Positions 51,935 to 61,252 of a stretch of 64,000 nucleotides of DNA are shown here, in pieces. Both the position numbers and the translations under genes were made by a program. Origin of the DNA: Alkalispirillum mobile (GTDB lineage Bacteria; Pseudomonadota; Gammaproteobacteria; Nitrococcales; Halorhodospiraceae); contig NZ_RCDA01000001.1 in NCBI RefSeq assembly GCF_003664325.1, positions 744,001 to 808,000 on the forward strand. The letters are read 5' to 3'. The notes below the pieces were generated by a model. That model had not been told where the DNA came from, searched no databases, and saw nothing but the letters and a program-made list of their open reading frames with translations. The stretch's first letter is position 1, and every line of letters begins with the position of its first letter.

Positions 51935-52295
51935 TGGATCTCCTCTTGGGAAAAGTTGTCTCGGTTCTAAAAACGGCACGATCCTTCGTTATCGCGCATT
52001 TTATGGCAGCCTTTTGGGTTTCGCAACAAATCCGGTTACGGCCCATTCCCGCTATTCCCCGTTTAATGCGACGTGGTGCAACAAATGGGGCGCTCTGTTG
52101 TCACAATCATTCATCGTCTATCAATCTGACTATGCCCTGCGCCAATTTGACGCGCAGCGGGGCTTTTCGTGCCACTTTTGGGCCGCGGTATTGGCGTATA
52201 AACCGGCGGACCATTCATTCCCGTGGACGTGGCAGCCCCGCATCTGCAAGAATTGCCCGCTCAGATTCCGAGCCACCGAGAAGAAGGCCCTGATC
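51935..52295. other. 361-base divergent intergenic region
   Basis: Separates the H-NS-like gene from the unrecognised 406-residue gene. It is visibly less GC-rich than the coding DNA around it. It holds the H-NS promoter. Plus-strand TTGTCA near 52099 and TTGACG near 52148 resemble -35 elements, but no good -10 follows either. The plus-strand frame is open through the region from about 52014 but its composition does not look coding. Confidence 0.5.
51998..52026 (-). promoter_or_regulatory. Sigma-70-type promoter of the H-NS-like gene
   Basis: TTGCGA (52021-52026), a 17-base spacer, TAAAAT (51998-52003) on the minus strand, giving a leader of about 55 nt before the ATG at 51934. Confidence 0.6.
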
Positions 52296-53516
52296 ATGTC
52301 CAGCCAGCTGTCCGCCATCGCCGCCGTTCTCACCGTGGAATTAGCCCCGGACGCCGTGGCCCAGGGGTATCGACCGCCGCAACCGCTGGAGCGCGACCGC
52401 GGCGAGGAGTTGGCGTGGGCATTGGCAGCGGATCTGCAGGGGGTATTGGGCGACCTGCAGGAATACGGCCTGGTCCTCCCGGCCGCCCTTTACGACCTCA
52501 CCGAGTTGCTGCGCCCGGGGCTGCCCATGGTGGAGATTCTGATGGAACTCTACCGCGGCGGCCTGCGCGGCGGCCCCTTCCAGCCACAACTGATGGCCAT
52601 CGGGGCCCACGAGGGTCATTGGCCGGTGGCAACCATCGCCCCCGAGCGCAGCCCCGGGGCTGGCCCCATGCTGGGCCTCCCGTTGGTCTTTGTCGGACCG
52701 GCTGAGTCCATGCCGGACCTGGAGCAGCGACTGGAAACCAACCTGTTGGAAAAAGGCCGCGCCGGCCTGCGCACCCGCGAGTTGATGGAGCAGGACTTCC
52801 AGGTGCCGGCCGTGAACCTGGCGTACGCCACCTTCAATGACCTCTGTGCCATGCTCCGGCTGCAACTCCAACAGCACGGCTTCGCCGAGCTCTGGGCGTT
52901 GCTGGAGGGTGCCCTGTTCCACAGCGACCGGCGCCAGGTAACCCGGCTGGACAGCGGCAATGCCTTTTGGCTGGACCAGGGCCGGGCCCTCACGCCCTTT
53001 CACACCCTGGCCACCTGGCAGACCGAGCACGGCAGCGGGATCGAAGGGTACGCGGAGTGGTTGCGGGTGCAGCGCCAGTACATGGCCGGTCTGGGCGCTC
53101 ACGGGCTGCAGGTCCTGCCCTGCCAGGCGGATCCGGCGCTGGCCGGGGCCTGCGCCAACAAGGGCGTGGCCCTGCTGGAGGAGCGGGCGATTCGCGGTGG
53201 GGAACGTCTGCGCGAGGAGCCCGTCAGCGGTGGCAACGGCGACGTGAAGGCCGCCAGCGTGCTGACCCTCACCGAGCAGCTGATCCCGGACCTGGGCCCG
53301 ATCGCCTACACGGCGGAGCTGCGCGACGCCTCCGGCCGCCTGCTACGCCAGGCCCACGACTACCCGTTGCACCCGGGCGCACTGCAGCAGATTCAGTCGG
53401 ACTGGGAGGCCCAGGCCAGCGCCCTGGGCGTCCCGTTCAAGCTGCTGCGGCCGGGTGAGGTACTCACCGAGGCCGACAACCCGGCGCAATTGCGCGGCCA
53501 GTGGCCTACGGATTGA
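52296..53516 (+). CDS. Unrecognised 406-residue soluble protein
   Basis: I do not recognise this protein. From the ATG at 52296 (GAAGG about 9 bases upstream) it is 406 residues with no signal peptide and no membrane helix. The N-terminal third is alpha-helical and Leu/Ala/Glu-rich (ELAWALAADLQGVLGDLQEY, then LPMVEILMELYRGGLRGG). The centre contains short hydrophobic strands such as GLPLVFVGPAESM and a helical block TFNDLCAMLRLQLQQHGF. The C-terminal half has a mixed pattern (LTEQLIPDLGPIAYTAELRD). No catalytic motif stands out. Coding is supported by high third-position GC and a stop overlapping convergent pdxH by 11 bases. The frame is open 94 codons further upstream, but that part looks non-coding. 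Confidence 0.75.
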   Translation: MSSQLSAIAAVLTVELAPDAVAQGYRPPQPLERDRGEELAWALAADLQGVLGDLQEYGLVLPAALYDLTELLRPGLPMVEILMELYRGGLRGGPFQPQLMAIGAHEGHWPVATIAPERSPGAGPMLGLPLVFVGPAESMPDLEQRLETNLLEKGRAGLRTRELMEQDFQVPAVNLAYATFNDLCAMLRLQLQQHGFAELWALLEGALFHSDRRQVTRLDSGNAFWLDQGRALTPFHTLATWQTEHGSGIEGYAEWLRVQRQYMAGLGAHGLQVLPCQADPALAGACANKGVALLEERAIRGGERLREEPVSGGNGDVKAASVLTLTEQLIPDLGPIAYTAELRDASGRLLRQAHDYPLHPGALQQIQSDWEAQASALGVPFKLLRPGEVLTEADNPAQLRGQWPTD

Positions 53517-54096
53517 GCAACCGGTAGGCCCAGCCCTCGGCGGTGTGTTCGTACACATCCCGCTCATGGAGTCGCCCGGGCCGGGCCCGCCAGAACTCGA
53601 TACGCACCGGTGCCAGCCGGTAACCGGACCAGTGCGGCGGGCGGGGCACCGGCTCGCCTTCCGGGAAGCGGGCCGCGTACTCCGCGACCCGCTGTTCGAG
53701 CACCTCCCGCGTCTCCAGGGCGGCCGATTGCTGCGAGGCCCAACCGCCGATCTGGCTCTCACGCGGCCGACTGGCCCAGTACGCATCCGCCTCCGATTCC
53801 GCCACCGGCGTTACCACGCCTTCGATGACCACCTGCTCGGCCAACGGCGCCCAGTGGAAACACAACGCCGCCCGAGGGTTTTCCGCCAACGCCCTGCCCT
53901 TGCGGCTGTGGCGGTTGGTATAAAAGGTAAAACCGAGCTCGTCGTACCCCTTCAACAGCACCGTCCGCACCTGCGGCCAGCCGGTAGCCCCGCAGGTAGC
54001 CAGGCTGACCGCGGTGTGATCGACCACATCCGCTGCCTCCGCCGCCCGCCCGTAGATCGCCCCAAAGCGGCTCAGCGCCTCTTTCAGTAGCTGCAT
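53506..54096 (-). CDS. pdxH: Pyridoxamine 5'-phosphate oxidase
   Basis: FMN enzyme making pyridoxal 5'-phosphate from pyridoxamine/pyridoxine phosphate. 196 residues, about 15-20 shorter at the N terminus than E. coli PdxH. Diagnostic sites are present: TVLLKGYDELGFTFYTNRHS (FMN binding), RPRESQIGGWASQQS and the C-terminal RPPHWSGYRL..EFWRARPGRLHER. The ATG at 54096 has AAGGAAGAGG upstream. It converges on the unrecognised gene with an 11-base overlap of stops. Confidence 0.93.
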   Translation of the reverse strand: MQLLKEALSRFGAIYGRAAEAADVVDHTAVSLATCGATGWPQVRTVLLKGYDELGFTFYTNRHSRKGRALAENPRAALCFHWAPLAEQVVIEGVVTPVAESEADAYWASRPRESQIGGWASQQSAALETREVLEQRVAEYAARFPEGEPVPRPPHWSGYRLAPVRIEFWRARPGRLHERDVYEHTAEGWAYRLLNP

Positions 54097-54159
54097 TCCT
54101 CTTCCTTTCCGCCCCCGGGGCGGTTACGGGCGGGGACTTGCCCCGCCGCTGAGTCAAAT

Positions 54160-55572
54160 TCAGGTGTGCTGCAGGCCCTCGTGGTGGCTCACGGATTCCG
54201 CCGGCGCGACGCGGACGGTCAGACCCTCCATGTCCACCACCACCAGTTGCTGCCCGGCCTGCACCGGCTCGTCGGAGATCGCATTCCAGAGCTCACCCTG
54301 GATCCGCACCCGGCCGTGGTCCTCGAAATCGGAGAACGCCTCGCAACGGGCCCCGATGATGTTGTCACGACCGCCCTTGCGCGGCCGTCGCCACGCCCTC
54401 AGGGCCATGGTGGCAATGCCCAGCACCACAATCAGGCTGGCGACACCGAAGCCGACGATTATACCGATGGAGACCTGGAAGCCCTCCACGTCGGTATCGA
54501 ACAGCATGATGGAGCCCAATATGAAGGCGATCACCCCCCCTATACCGAGTATGCCGAAACTGGGGGCAAAGGCCTCCGCCACCATAAAGCCGAGCCCGAG
54601 CAGAATGAGCGCCATCCCCGCGTAGCTGATCGGCAGGGCCTGGAAGGCGAACAGCGCCAGTAACAGGCAGATGGCACCCAGCACGCCCGGCACCAGGCTC
54701 CCCGGGTTCATCAATTCGAAGATAATGCCGTAAATGCCGATCAGCATCAGCATGTAGGCCACGTTCGGGTTGGTAAGCACGGACAGCAGCTGAGTGCGCC
54801 AGTCCGGCTCGATGACCTCCAGCGTGGCGCCGGCGGTATCCAGGGTCACGTCGCCGCGGCTGGTCTGCACCGTGCGCCCGTCCATCGCTTCGAGCAGCGA
54901 CTCCAGGTTAGACACCCGGTGTTCTATCACGCCCAGCTCCAGTGCTTCGCTGGAACTGGCACTGGCCGCCTCGCGCACCGCCTTCTCGGCCCAGTCCGCG
55001 TTGCGGTCACGCAGTTCGGCCAGCCCGCGGATGTACGAGACCGCATCTTCCAAGACCTTGCGCTCGGTGGCGGAGCCGGCGGGAGTCCGGTCCGGACGCT
55101 CCTCGCCCTCCTCTTCCTCACCATTGGCCGCCCCGTTGGCATCGTCCTCTTCTTCATCATCACCCATGCCGGGCAAACCGCCGCCCCCACCGATCTGCAC
55201 GGGGGTCGCCGCGCCCAGGTTGGTCGCGGGCGCCATGGCTGCCACGTGCGAGGCGTAGAGGATGTAGGTGCCGGCACTGGCCGCCCGAGCACCCTCCGGC
55301 CCCACCCAGGTGGCCACCGGCACCGGAGAGCCGAGGATGTTCTTGATGATCTCGCGCATGGCGCTGTCCAGCCCGCCCGGCGTATCCATGCGCAGGATGA
55401 CCACCTCGGCCTCCCTCTCCTCGGCCTGCTGGAGGCCGCGCTCAATGTAATGGCTGGTGGCCGGGCCAATGGGGCCGTCCACCTCCAGCACGAGGGCCAG
55501 ACGGTCCGCCCCGGCGCCCAGGGGCAATGCCGAAGCCAGATAGAGCAGAAAGACGGCGAGAATCTTTTTCAT
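54160..55572 (-). CDS. nfeD: NfeD-family membrane-bound serine protease
   Basis: Long-form NfeD (NfeD1b), 470 residues. Signal peptide MKKILAVFLLYLASALPLGAGA, then a periplasmic ClpP-like protease domain with MDTPGGLDSAMREIIKNI and the catalytic Ser in ARAASAGTYILYASH. A strongly acidic insertion of about 40 residues (DDEEEDDANG.., EEEEGEERPD..) follows. Four or five membrane helices (from YMLMLIGIYGIIFELM onward) and a C-terminal OB-fold end it. I chose the ATG at 55572; a TTG four codons upstream sits too close to its GAGGGG. Long-form nfeD usually sits next to a stomatin/SPFH gene; none is adjacent here. Confidence 0.88.
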   Translation of the reverse strand: MKKILAVFLLYLASALPLGAGADRLALVLEVDGPIGPATSHYIERGLQQAEEREAEVVILRMDTPGGLDSAMREIIKNILGSPVPVATWVGPEGARAASAGTYILYASHVAAMAPATNLGAATPVQIGGGGGLPGMGDDEEEDDANGAANGEEEEGEERPDRTPAGSATERKVLEDAVSYIRGLAELRDRNADWAEKAVREAASASSSEALELGVIEHRVSNLESLLEAMDGRTVQTSRGDVTLDTAGATLEVIEPDWRTQLLSVLTNPNVAYMLMLIGIYGIIFELMNPGSLVPGVLGAICLLLALFAFQALPISYAGMALILLGLGFMVAEAFAPSFGILGIGGVIAFILGSIMLFDTDVEGFQVSIGIIVGFGVASLIVVLGIATMALRAWRRPRKGGRDNIIGARCEAFSDFEDHGRVRIQGELWNAISDEPVQAGQQLVVVDMEGLTVRVAPAESVSHHEGLQHT

Positions 55573-55654
55573 GGCAGTAATCAAGACCCCTCAGGCTCAC
55601 TGGACGTGCCTCTGTACAAGGTGAGACATCACCCGGGCGGCCGGTGTTCGGTTA

Positions 55655-56356
55655 TCACCAACGGGCAAGCACCGTCGGCAGCCGGCTCAAGTCCGCCAAC
55701 TCCACGTAGGGCAGCGGCGCCAGGTCGTCCGGCCAGGGCTCACCACGGCGGTTCAGCCAGACCGCGCCCATGCCGTAACGCACCGCGCCCACCACGTCAC
55801 TATGGACCTCATCGCCCACGTGGACCATCTCTGCAGGCGTCACACCGGCCCGGTGACAGGCGGCCTCGAAGATGATCCGGCTAGGCTTGGCCGCGCCGAC
55901 CTCGATGGCGGAGACACTGAAATCGAAATAGGCCCCCAACTGCAGGCGGTGCACGTCGGCATTGCCGTTGCTCACCGCGCCGATCCGGTAATGGGGACGC
56001 AACCGCTCCAGCACGGGCACCACGTCGTCGTAGGGGTGCACCTCGTGACGCCCTTCCATGAACACCTCGAAGGCGGCCTCGACCATATCCTCGCCATAAC
56101 CGCAGGTCATGGCGATACGGCGCAGCGACGCACGGCGCATGGCGCTCACGTTGATGCGCAGCTCCGGGTGCGCCTCGGCGACCTCCATGCGCAGCTGGCG
56201 CATTGCCTCGGCATCGTAGCACTCGGCCACCCGGGGGTAGCGCGCTGCCAGAAAGCGCTGCATGCGCTCCTCTGCCCGCTGGATGACGTGCTCCAAGTCC
56301 CAGAGGGTGAAGTCCAGGTCGAAGGTGACCGCCCGGATCGCTCCCGGCTCAGGCAT
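55655..56356 (-). CDS. HAD-superfamily phosphatase (YigB/YjjG-like)
   Basis: A 233-residue HAD hydrolase with a helical C1 cap, likely a small-metabolite phosphatase. Motif I VTFDLDFTLWD carries the nucleophile and acid Asp; motif II is AVSNGN; the Lys is in GAAKPSRIIFE; motif IV is VHVGDEVHSDVVGA. Its relatives include YigB, a flavin-pathway phosphatase, and YjjG, a nucleotidase; I cannot choose between them. From the ATG at 56356 it overlaps the dnaQ stop by 8 bases; the frame runs 65 codons upstream inside dnaQ and is not used. Confidence 0.87.
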   Translation of the reverse strand: MPEPGAIRAVTFDLDFTLWDLEHVIQRAEERMQRFLAARYPRVAECYDAEAMRQLRMEVAEAHPELRINVSAMRRASLRRIAMTCGYGEDMVEAAFEVFMEGRHEVHPYDDVVPVLERLRPHYRIGAVSNGNADVHRLQLGAYFDFSVSAIEVGAAKPSRIIFEAACHRAGVTPAEMVHVGDEVHSDVVGAVRYGMGAVWLNRRGEPWPDDLAPLPYVELADLSRLPTVLARW

Positions 56357-57080
56357 CACCGGCGCCCCCCTGCTGGCGCCACCGGGCAGCGCCCGATGCC
56401 TTGTCGATCCGGTCCAGCAGCGCCTCGTGGGCCTGTAACTCCCGCTCGCCGGGCCGCACCACGGCCAGCACCGGGCGGTCCGCTGACAAACGGCGGATAC
56501 CACGTTCCGTCCCCTGGTCGTTGGCCTGCCCCTCATCGTCGTCCAGTGCAAACAGGGCCTTCTGCCCGCCGGTCATCGCCAGGTAGACGTCGGCGAGGAT
56601 CCGCGCATCCAGCAGCGCCCCGTGCAGCTCACGCTGGGTGTTGTCCACGTCATAGCGCTTGCACAGCGCATCCAGCGAGTTGCGCTGACCCGGGTGGCGT
56701 TCCCGTGCCACCAGCAGAGTGTCGAGCACCGACGCGAAATCGTCGACCCGACCCCAACCCTTGCCCAGGCGACTCAGCTCGTAGTCGAGAAACCCAACGT
56801 CAAACGCCGCGTTGTGGATGACCAGTTCGCTGCCCCGGATATACTCCACGAACCGCTCCGCCACCTCGTGAAAACGCGGCTTGTCGACCAGGAATTCGTT
56901 GGTGATGCCGTGCACCTGCACCGCCTCCTGGGGCACTTCACGGTCCGGGTTGAGATACTCGTGGAAGTTGTTGCCCGTGGGGCGACGGTCGATCAGTTCC
57001 ACGCACCCGATCTCGATGACCCGGTCGCCCTGGCTCCACTCCAGGCCGGTGGTCTCGGTGTCCAGGACAATCTGCCTCAT
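56349..57080 (-). CDS. dnaQ: DNA polymerase III epsilon subunit (3'-5' proofreading exonuclease)
   Basis: Proofreading subunit of the replicative polymerase, 243 residues. Exo [16 protein letters not shown] (Asp7, Glu9), Exo [18 protein letters not shown], Exo [18 protein letters not shown]. The C-terminal 60 residues, which bind the alpha subunit, are variable and rich in Asp/Arg. The ATG overlaps the rnhA stop (ATGA). It belongs to a conserved gloB / methyltransferase-rnhA-dnaQ neighbourhood known from E. coli. Confidence 0.97.
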   Translation of the reverse strand: MRQIVLDTETTGLEWSQGDRVIEIGCVELIDRRPTGNNFHEYLNPDREVPQEAVQVHGITNEFLVDKPRFHEVAERFVEYIRGSELVIHNAAFDVGFLDYELSRLGKGWGRVDDFASVLDTLLVARERHPGQRNSLDALCKRYDVDNTQRELHGALLDARILADVYLAMTGGQKALFALDDDEGQANDQGTERGIRRLSADRPVLAVVRPGERELQAHEALLDRIDKASGAARWRQQGGAGDA

Positions 57081-57541
57081 GTGGCCCGCGCCTCCTGCAT
57101 CTCGTCGATTCCGCGGTTCGCCAACTGATCCGCCCGTTCATTCTCCTCGTGACCGCTGTGACCGCGCACCCAGTGCCAGTGCACCTCATGCTGCTGGTTC
57201 AGGGTATCCAGCCGACGCCACAGGTCCTCGTTGAGCACCGGCTTTTTCGCCGCCGTGCGCCAGCCCCGGCGTTTCCAGCCCGCCATCCACTCACTGATGC
57301 CCTTTCGCACGTACTGCGAGTCGGTGGTCAGATGCACCACGCAGGGGCGTTCCAGGGCCTCCAGGGCGCGGATGGCCGCGGTCAGCTCCATCCGGTTATT
57401 AGTGGTATGCGGCTCACCGCCGTGCAGTGTGCGCTCTTGCCCCCGGCAACGCAGCAGCACCCCCCACCCGCCGGGGCCCGGGTTGCCGCGGCACGCGCCG
57501 TCGGTCCAGGCGTGGACTTCAGGTTTTTCGGTTTTGGACAT
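57077..57541 (-). CDS. rnhA: Ribonuclease HI
   Basis: Cleaves RNA in RNA-DNA hybrids such as R-loops and primers. 154 residues (E. coli 155). The four acidic catalytic residues are in [42 protein letters not shown] and [15 protein letters not shown] basic handle region ([18 protein letters not shown]) is present. It overlaps dnaQ by 4 bases and the upstream methyltransferase gene by 23 bases. Confidence 0.98.
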   Translation of the reverse strand: MSKTEKPEVHAWTDGACRGNPGPGGWGVLLRCRGQERTLHGGEPHTTNNRMELTAAIRALEALERPCVVHLTTDSQYVRKGISEWMAGWKRRGWRTAAKKPVLNEDLWRRLDTLNQQHEVHWHWVRGHSGHEENERADQLANRGIDEMQEARAT

Positions 57542-58289
57542 GGGCTCTCGTTCTCGATGTAGGTTGGGCCAGCCGCCCGGGCGCAGTGTCTGCCGGCGAC
57601 TGCCAGAGTGATTTCATGCTGATCGGGGCCGGGCACCGCTTGCGCGCCCTCAATACATGGATGCCCGCCAGCACGGGGGCCAGGCGCTGCTCCCAGCGGC
57701 GGTTCGGCTGCGGACGCGGCGTGCCTTTGGGCCAGGGCAACTGCAGGCAATGGTAGGCTTGGTGGCGGCGTTCCAGCCCGTGGCGCTCCACCGCCAGCGC
57801 CATCCCCGCCGCCCCCGGCAACTGCCGCCAGCGGCTGACCGGCCCGCCGCGCAGGTGCCGCAACCCCCAGGTGCTCCAGGCGTTGAAGCCGATCACCAGC
57901 AGATCGCCTTCCGGCGCCAACACCTCCGCCGCCTCACGCAGCAGTGAGTCGGGGTCGGTACTGCAATCCAGGGCGTGAGCCAGGACCAGCAAATCCACGC
58001 TCCGCTTTCGCAGGGGCAGCAGTTCCAGCCCGGTAAGCGCATCACTGCCCGCGACCGCCTCCCAGTCCAGCGCCCAACAGCGGGCCGTGGGCGCCTGCCT
58101 CAGCACCTTGTCGCCCAACCAGCTGCCGCCGACCCGGACCACGAACGCGCACGGGTCGGTCATCAGCCGCTGGTGCAGGCAGTCACTGACCGCCTGCTGC
58201 TCTATTCGGGCCAGGTCACGCCCCGCCGGGGTCTGGAACCATTGCAGCAGCGAATCCAAGGCCTGCACCTCCCGACTGGACGGCATCAT
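57519..58289 (-). CDS. SAM-dependent methyltransferase (YafS-like position)
   Basis: A 256-residue class I methyltransferase-like protein. The fold is recognisable from [15 protein letters not shown] (motif I region, less glycine-rich than usual), [26 protein letters not shown] and [19 protein letters not shown] Trp/Arg-rich C terminus follows. It holds the same place as yafS in E. coli, between gloB (divergent, 151 bases) and rnhA (overlap 23 bases). The substrate is unknown. Weak motif I makes SAM binding an inference. Confidence 0.8.
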   Translation of the reverse strand: MMPSSREVQALDSLLQWFQTPAGRDLARIEQQAVSDCLHQRLMTDPCAFVVRVGGSWLGDKVLRQAPTARCWALDWEAVAGSDALTGLELLPLRKRSVDLLVLAHALDCSTDPDSLLREAAEVLAPEGDLLVIGFNAWSTWGLRHLRGGPVSRWRQLPGAAGMALAVERHGLERRHQAYHCLQLPWPKGTPRPQPNRRWEQRLAPVLAGIHVLRARKRCPAPISMKSLWQSPADTAPGRLAQPTSRTRAHVQNRKT

Positions 58290-58440
58290 TCAAGGGACCG
58301 GCCACGCACGCCGCCCTGTCCAGACAGCATACCGGCTTGCCCTCCCCGCCTCATCCCCGGCAGCCCAAAGGTCGGTTGATGGTGCGGCACGGTGTCGCCA
58401 AGATTTTGAACGCCGGGGAAAAAGCGTTTACGATGCCGAG

Positions 58441-59211
58441 ATGATCGAAATCGTAGCCGTACCCGCGTTTAGCGACAATTACATCTGGCTGGCGGTGGAC
58501 AGAGACCGCCGGGTGGCCGCCGTGGTCGATCCGGGCGATGCCGAGCCGGTGGAGGCAGCACTGGAGGCTGCCGGGCTGGAGCTCACCGCCATTCTGATCA
58601 CCCACCACCACCACGACCACACCGGCGGGGTTCAGGCCCTGGCCGGCAGTCACGGGGTACCCGTTTACGGTCCCGCGGATGAATCTATCCCGGGGCGCAC
58701 CCACGCCCTGCGCGAGGGCGAGCGCTTCGACGTCCCCGGGGTGGGCATGGCCCTGCAGGTGCTGGAGGTCCCCGGCCACACCGCGGGGCATATCGCCCTG
58801 GTGGGTGACGGCCTGGTCTTCGCCGGCGACACCCTGTTTGCCGGTGGCTGCGGCCGCATCTTCGAAGGCACGCCGGAACAGATGTTCAGCAGTCTGAAAA
58901 AGCTTTCGGAACTCCCGGACGACACGCTGGTTTACGCCGGCCATGAGTACACCCTGGCGAACCTGCGCTTTGCCCTGAAGGCGGACCCAGACAACGCCGC
59001 CGTCGCCGAACGCCTGCGCAGGGTGGAAACCGCCCGCGAGCAGGATCGCCCGACGCTTCCCAGCCGGATGGCGGACGAGCGCGCTACCAACCCCTTCCTG
59101 CGCGCCCATGAACCCGCCCTGCGGGCGTCCGCCGAGCGCTGGGCTGACGCCGTGCTGGATGAGCCAGTGGCGGTGTTCGCGGCGCTGCGCCGCTGGAAGG
59201 ATCAAGGCTGA
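58441..59211 (+). CDS. gloB: Hydroxyacylglutathione hydrolase (glyoxalase II)
   Basis: Hydrolyses S-lactoylglutathione to lactate and glutathione in methylglyoxal detoxification. 256 residues from the ATG at 58441 (MIEIVAVPAFSDNYIWL). The binuclear metal motif THHHHDHTGG begins at residue 54; further ligands are in VPGHTAGHIALVG, FAGDTLFAGGCGRIFEG and YAGHEYTLANLRFA, the last with the substrate Tyr. The C-terminal helical domain is complete. The Shine-Dalgarno is weak; the frame extends 118 codons upstream over the divergent gene, but only this start matches the family. Confidence 0.97.
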   Translation: MIEIVAVPAFSDNYIWLAVDRDRRVAAVVDPGDAEPVEAALEAAGLELTAILITHHHHDHTGGVQALAGSHGVPVYGPADESIPGRTHALREGERFDVPGVGMALQVLEVPGHTAGHIALVGDGLVFAGDTLFAGGCGRIFEGTPEQMFSSLKKLSELPDDTLVYAGHEYTLANLRFALKADPDNAAVAERLRRVETAREQDRPTLPSRMADERATNPFLRAHEPALRASAERWADAVLDEPVAVFAALRRWKDQG

Positions 59212-59270
59212 CAGGGACGTCGCCAGCCAGACAGCCCATAACCCAAAACAATGTGGCGAGGACCCTGACC

Positions 59271-60875
59271 GTGCCCCGTACGCGCCTTATGACCCCCCTG
59301 TGCCTGACGCTGGTGCTGACCGCCAGCGGCTGCGCCAACCTGGACCGCGAAGCCCCTACCGGAGACAGTGCCAGTGCCCCCGAACTGAGCCCTGGCGAGG
59401 TCCAAGCCGTGGTGCCGGTCCCATCGAACGAGCTGGAGGACGCCCCGCCCGAGGCCGTCGCCGAGGACGACATCTGGGCCCGATTGCGCGCCGGCTTCCA
59501 GTTCCCGGAGCAAAGCCATGAACGGATCGACCAGGAGCGCGGGCGATTTACCGGCCAGCAGAACTACTTTGATGCGATAGGCCAACGGGCACGCCCCTAC
59601 CTCTATCACATCGTCTCGGAGTTGGAGGCACGGAACCTGCCCACCGACCTCTTATTGGTGGCCGTGGTGGAGAGCGCATTCCAGCCCTTCGCCTATTCCC
59701 ACGGGCAGGCGGCTGGTCTCTGGCAGTTCGTGCCCGCTACCGGCAAGCAATTCGGCCTGGAGCAGAACTGGTGGTACGACGGGCGCCGCGATGTGATCGC
59801 CAGCACCGATGCGGCCCTCACCTACCTGGAGTACCTGCACGACTTCTTCGACGGCGACTGGCTACTGGCCCTGGCCGCGTACAATGCCGGCGAGGGCCGG
59901 GTGCAGCGGGCAGTGCGCGCCAATGAACGGGCGGGCGAGCCCACCGATTTCTGGCACCTGAGCCTGCCCGCCGAGACCCGGGCCTACGTGCCGCGGGTCC
60001 TGGCCCTGCGCGATATCTTCGCCGAACCGGACCGCTTCGGGATCCGTTTGCCGTCCATCGAGAACGAGCGGTACCTGGCCATCGTGGAACTGGATAACCA
60101 GCTGGACCTGGCCCTGGCCGCGGACATGGCCGACGTGGATGTAGAAAAAATCTACCATTACAACCCCGGATTCAACCGCTGGGCCACACTTCCGGACGGG
60201 GCCCACCAGCTGGCGATTCCCAAGCGGAGCAAAGCCGATTTCAAGTCCGCACTGGCCGAGCTGGACCCTTCCGAGATGGTGCGCTGGCAGCGTCATGAGG
60301 TCCAAAGGGGTGACACGCTCAGCGGGATCGCGAGCCAGTACAGCACCTCCACCTCGGTGCTCCGGGAGACAAACGACCTCACTGGTGACAATATTCGCGC
60401 AGGACAGGCCCTGCTCGTGCCCACGGCCAGCGAGGACAGCGAAGCCTACGCCCTGAGTGCGGACAACCGACGGGCAGCCAACCAGTCGCGTGAGCGTAAC
60501 GGCCGGGAGAAGCAAGAGCACCAGGTCCAGTCGGGGGATACCTTCTGGGACCTGGCGCGTCGGCACGGGGTGGGCGTGCAGGAACTTGCCCGGTGGAATG
60601 ACATGGCGCCGGGCGACCCACTCCGCCCGGGAGACAGGCTTGTGATCTGGACTGAAGGCTCTGGCGGTGATCAGAATGGTGGCCCCGGCGAGCGCATGCA
60701 ACAGGTGTCTTACACCGTGCGCAGCGGCGACTCCGTCTACACCATTGCCCGCCAATTCAACGTTTCGACCCAGGACGTGAAGCGCTGGAACAACATCCAA
60801 CCGGGGCAATACCTGCAGCCGGGCGACAGTCTTACCCTGGAAGTAGACGTCACAAACCAGTCGGCCGGGATCTGA
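59271..60875 (+). CDS. mltD: Membrane-bound lytic murein transglycosylase D with three LysM repeats
   Basis: Cleaves peptidoglycan glycan strands to 1,6-anhydro products. 534 residues from the GTG at 59271 (GAGGA 8 bases upstream); GTG 59253 or ATG 59289 are alternatives. The lipoprotein signal ends in LTASGC. An acidic linker follows, then an SLT domain with catalytic Glu in VAVVESAFQPFAYS, AAGLWQFVPATGKQFGL and ALAAYNAGEGRVQRA. Three LysM repeats (HEVQRGDTLSGIA, HQVQSGDTFWDLA, YTVRSGDSVYTIA) bind glycan at the C terminus. It follows gloB by about 60 bases, as is common in Gammaproteobacteria. Confidence 0.95.
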   Translation: MPRTRLMTPLCLTLVLTASGCANLDREAPTGDSASAPELSPGEVQAVVPVPSNELEDAPPEAVAEDDIWARLRAGFQFPEQSHERIDQERGRFTGQQNYFDAIGQRARPYLYHIVSELEARNLPTDLLLVAVVESAFQPFAYSHGQAAGLWQFVPATGKQFGLEQNWWYDGRRDVIASTDAALTYLEYLHDFFDGDWLLALAAYNAGEGRVQRAVRANERAGEPTDFWHLSLPAETRAYVPRVLALRDIFAEPDRFGIRLPSIENERYLAIVELDNQLDLALAADMADVDVEKIYHYNPGFNRWATLPDGAHQLAIPKRSKADFKSALAELDPSEMVRWQRHEVQRGDTLSGIASQYSTSTSVLRETNDLTGDNIRAGQALLVPTASEDSEAYALSADNRRAANQSRERNGREKQEHQVQSGDTFWDLARRHGVGVQELARWNDMAPGDPLRPGDRLVIWTEGSGGDQNGGPGERMQQVSYTVRSGDSVYTIARQFNVSTQDVKRWNNIQPGQYLQPGDSLTLEVDVTNQSAGI

Positions 60876-60971
60876 ATACGGCCCGGGGTCAGCCGCGTCC
60901 AGCCCCGGCAAGGGGCGGGCGCGGGCCCGGCTCAGCCGCGAGCAGGCCCACGCATCAGCGTGCGCCTGTCA

Positions 60972-61250
60972 TCACTCCCGCGCCTGATGCGGGTTGTGCT
61001 GCTCCGGCAGCGTGATATTCAACTCCAGCACCTCGCAATCACCCTCGCGGTCCAGCTGGATGTTCACCGCATCCCGCTCCACCTGAACATACTTGCGGAT
61101 CACGTCCAGCAGTTCCTCCTTCATCATCGGCAGGTAATCCGGCCCTGTGGCCGTCTGCGAACGCTCCCGCGCCACGATGATCTGCAAGCGCTCCTTGGCG
61201 ACCGAGGCACTGCGTTTTTTCTGCGAACGGAAGTAGCTGAGGAATCCCAT
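60972..61250 (-). CDS. minE: Cell division topological specificity factor MinE
   Basis: Stimulates MinD ATPase and drives its pole-to-pole oscillation so the Z ring forms at midcell. 92 residues (E. coli 88). N-terminal membrane-targeting part [12 protein letters not shown], MinD-binding [13 protein letters not shown], and C-terminal dimer domain [15 protein letters not shown]. It begins 2 bases after the minD stop, so it is coupled. It converges on mltD with a GC-rich 96-base gap. Confidence 0.97.
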   Translation of the reverse strand: MGFLSYFRSQKKRSASVAKERLQIIVARERSQTATGPDYLPMMKEELLDVIRKYVQVERDAVNIQLDREGDCEVLELNITLPEQHNPHQARE

Positions 61251-61252
61251 GC

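Noticed and set aside
52014-52295. 94-codon N-terminal extension of the unrecognised protein
   Set aside because: Composition is unlike the rest (Trp, Cys and Phe rich, poor third-position GC) and it covers the H-NS promoter; ATG 52296 has a ribosome binding site.
58408-58443. TTGAAC-17-TACGAT before gloB, suggesting a leaderless mRNA
   Set aside because: Both hexamers match consensus poorly and the -10 would sit only 4 bases from the ATG; not enough to claim.
60876-60971. GC-rich inverted pairs between mltD and minE as a terminator
   Set aside because: CCGGGG/CCCCGG pairs are far apart, no U-tract follows on either strand, and such matches are expected in GC-rich spacers.
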